The position numbers and the translations under genes were made by a program. From the NCBI GenBank assembly GCA_049516635.1, contig JBEKSX010000063.1, positions 1 through 23,856 of the forward strand: a stretch of DNA of 23,856 nt, written 5' to 3'. The notes under the pieces are model-generated. The model worked only from the letters and a program-made list of their open reading frames with translations. It had not been told where the DNA came from and did not search any database. The stretch comes from JBEKSX01 sp049516635 (lineage in GTDB: Bacteria; Bacteroidota; Ignavibacteria; Tepidaquicellales; OLB5). Numbering within the stretch: position 1 is the stretch's first letter; each line of letters opens with the position of its first letter. Of the stretch, positions 22,160 through 23,856 are shown piece after piece.

Positions 22160-23856
22160 CGAAGCAAGAGATAATGCATCGAGTTGCATTGAATAGTAAC
22201 CGGCTTTTTTGAACTCGTTCACAGGAATCATTATCTCTCTTCCCAGTATGTCATATACGGTTATTTTCACATTGACGCTCTTAGCAATATCATATTTAAT
22301 TGCAGTAATCGGGTTGAAAGGGTTCGGATAGTTTTGATGCAAAGCGAATTTCTCCGGTATGTTAGATTCAGATTGTTTGTTTATACCGATCAATGTCTGG
22401 TTATTGAATTGAATTCCCCATGCCTCAAAATTTCCGCCGGATGAAGCTGGCCGAATATCTGTGACAATAAGTTTCCACCATCCGAAAGTGTTCTGGGTGT
22501 TGAATGCCGAAAAACTGTTTACGGGTTTCACCCTCGGGCTCCAGGGTGCAAGGGCATTAACTCCGATCGTACTATCTGCCTGGTCATCAAATATTGTGAA
22601 AAGGTGCAGACCGGGATTTGTACCGGCACCCGGGTACAAAACAACGGTTGAAGAACCTTCGGGATTCGTAAGGCTGATATTGATATCGCCGGGATTGTTA
22701 TCATGCAGAGCTGCGAACACATTGATATCGCTGATGGTCAGACTTTGAGGCATATAGATCGAATCAATACGTGTACTAATTACACCTCCAAAGTTCAGAC
22801 CGACATAGTGTATTCTGTAGCCGGCGGCAAAATTCCCTGCATCCCATCTATCAAGAGGCGACGGGGTTTCACCAAAATTATCAAATACCTGTGTGAACCT
22901 TATTCCGTTTACCGTTCCTGAAAAGTAACCGGGATTTACAACACCGTCAGAAGCATTCAATGTTCCTTCAAAGCTGAATACCGCTGTATGTCCAGATGGA
23001 TTAGGATCGTTGTTAGCATCGATCGAGGTAAACATACCCTTTATGATCTCTTCCTGTGTTTTTACATAATCCGAAATCCTTACCTCATCGAGCATACCAT
23101 CTAATGACGGTTGGTAAGGTCCTCCGCCTATGGTCAGATCCGTAGTTAAGTTTAAAAGAGGTCCGATCGATTGATTTCCGGTTTTTGTGACTTCTCCATT
23201 CAAGTAATAAATATAATCACCTGTAGTCGAATTATAAGTGAATGCTAGGTGAGTCCATTTGTTGGTCGGTATATGTCCTCCATAAGTGGGCGCCCCCAGC
23301 AAATTTACACTATTTAGTGATACGGCAAATAAATTGAAAGATTGGTATTCTGTAGTTTGTAATAATCTATACGGAAAACCTGAATAGTAATCTCCTTTAC
23401 TAAAAATAATCTGTGGAATCGTAGCCGGTACTGCAAATACCCAGCATTCTAATGTTATTGCCGTGGTAGGATTCAGAATTGGAGAATGAGGTATGGTAAT
23501 GCAGGTACCCATATCAGCCCCTGAGCAAAGAATCCCGGTATTGAAAGCCATATAACCCTGTGGAGCAGTACCTGTAGCAACAAACGCTGCCGAACCATTC
23601 ATGTGTGCCGTGTAACCGTTGATCTCTTCAAGTCCGGAACCGCCGGTTATTGTATTACCCCTCCATGCGCCCACGAGACCTGTATACGGTCCTGTAGTAT
23701 CACCATTACCCAGCGGAATGTGTTTCCTTAGCTGTATTTGACCATATGTTAATGCGATGTTCCATACTCTGATCTCGTCCATAAGTCCTGCATACGGGCT
23801 GTTAAATCCGGATGCGAATCTTAATGAATCCGAATCTGCTGCCGGAGCGGCTCCCG
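22091..23856 (-). CDS. Secreted LamG/P-domain protein with T9SS domain, 5' partial (A)
   Basis: A paralogue of the gene at 17253-19427. The frame stays open to the right window edge; the codons beyond the internal ATG at 23782 read GAAPAADSDSLRFASGFNSP, matching the first LamG of the paralogue, so the gene starts outside. Visible parts: the end of LamG 1 (YAGLMDEIRVWN), a whole LamG 2 (TLECWVF ... GMLDEVRISD), a P-like domain (DINVFAALHD, GWWKLIVTD, GWGIQF) and a T9SS sorting domain. The first part of the sorting domain follows A', but its last 19 or so residues match B1 instead. It probably leads an A-B1-B2 operon that ends at 19592. No protease active site is seen; the ligand is unknown. 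Confidence 0.88.
   Translation of the reverse strand, partial: GAAPAADSDSLRFASGFNSPYAGLMDEIRVWNIALTYGQIQLRKHIPLGNGDTTGPYTGLVGAWRGNTITGGSGLEEINGYTAHMNGSAAFVATGTAPQGYMAFNTGILCSGADMGTCITIPHSPILNPTTAITLECWVFAVPATIPQIIFSKGDYYSGFPYRLLQTTEYQSFNLFAVSLNSVNLLGAPTYGGHIPTNKWTHLAFTYNSTTGDYIYYLNGEVTKTGNQSIGPLLNLTTDLTIGGGPYQPSLDGMLDEVRISDYVKTQEEIIKGMFTSIDANNDPNPSGHTAVFSFEGTLNASDGVVNPGYFSGTVNGIRFTQVFDNFGETPSPLDRWDAGNFAAGYRIHYVGLNFGGVISTRIDSIYMPQSLTISDINVFAALHDNNPGDINISLTNPEGSSTVVLYPGAGTNPGLHLFTIFDDQADSTIGVNALAPWSPRVKPVNSFSAFNTQNTFGWWKLIVTDIRPASSGGNFEAWGIQFNNQTLIGINKQSESNIPEKFALHQNYPNPFNPITAIKYDIAKSVNVKITVYDILGREIMIPVNEFKKAGYYSMQLDALSLASGVYFYRIEAGDFRDVKKMILVK

Noticed and set aside
17253..23856. Mobile element carrying the T9SS genes
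   Set aside because: No transposase, integrase, terminal repeats or target duplications are visible; tandem duplication and gene conversion explain the repeats.

Overview
The window looks like chromosomal DNA from the Ignavibacteria/Chlorobi side of the Bacteroidota. Five proteins end in type IX secretion (T9SS) C-terminal sorting domains of the 'QNYPNPFNP ... GREV ... SGVYFY ... KMxLxK' kind, which are frequent in Ignavibacteria. Both tRNA genes have a Bacteroidota-like -7 box (TAnnTTTG) 17 nt from a TTGAnA box. AT-rich spacers, several TTG/GTG starts and a mix of genes with and without Shine-Dalgarno sequences fit this. The species cannot be read from the sequence.

Layout. (1) 1-3425: a 5'-truncated beta-propeller T9SS protein, a secreted PAP2 phosphatase (both plus strand) and a convergent SDR oxidoreductase. 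(2) 3524-3647: a compound REP-like palindrome cluster. (3) 3657-13146, all minus strand and tightly spaced: an unknown exported protein, thrS, infC (ATT start), rpmI, rplT, pheS, plsY, a split-type transketolase N-terminal subunit, and a long divergent full-length transketolase. tRNA-Val(GAC) lies just upstream and may share its promoter with this run. (4) 13428-17042, minus strand: purB, a small exported protein with an FG-GAP/VCBS-like stretch, tRNA-Ser(CGA), and a Wzx-type flippase. (5) 17253-23856, minus strand: four T9SS cargo genes in the order A (LamG/P domain, truncated by the window end), B1 (one copy of a beta module), B2 (two copies), A' (LamG-LamG-P domain). A good rho-independent terminator follows B2 and another follows A'.

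How the genes work together. Region 3 is a translation cluster (threonyl- and phenylalanyl-tRNA synthetase parts, IF3, L35, L20) extended by lipid (PlsY) and pentose-phosphate genes. Region 5 is a family of paralogous cell-surface or secreted proteins that seems to grow by tandem duplication, internal domain duplication and sequence exchange at the 3' ends. No complete novel defence, mobile or CRISPR system is visible. The most unusual items are the orphan split transketolase beside a divergent 798-residue transketolase, the unknown exported protein attached to thrS, the A-B1-B2-A' secreted cluster, and the paired REP-like hairpins.
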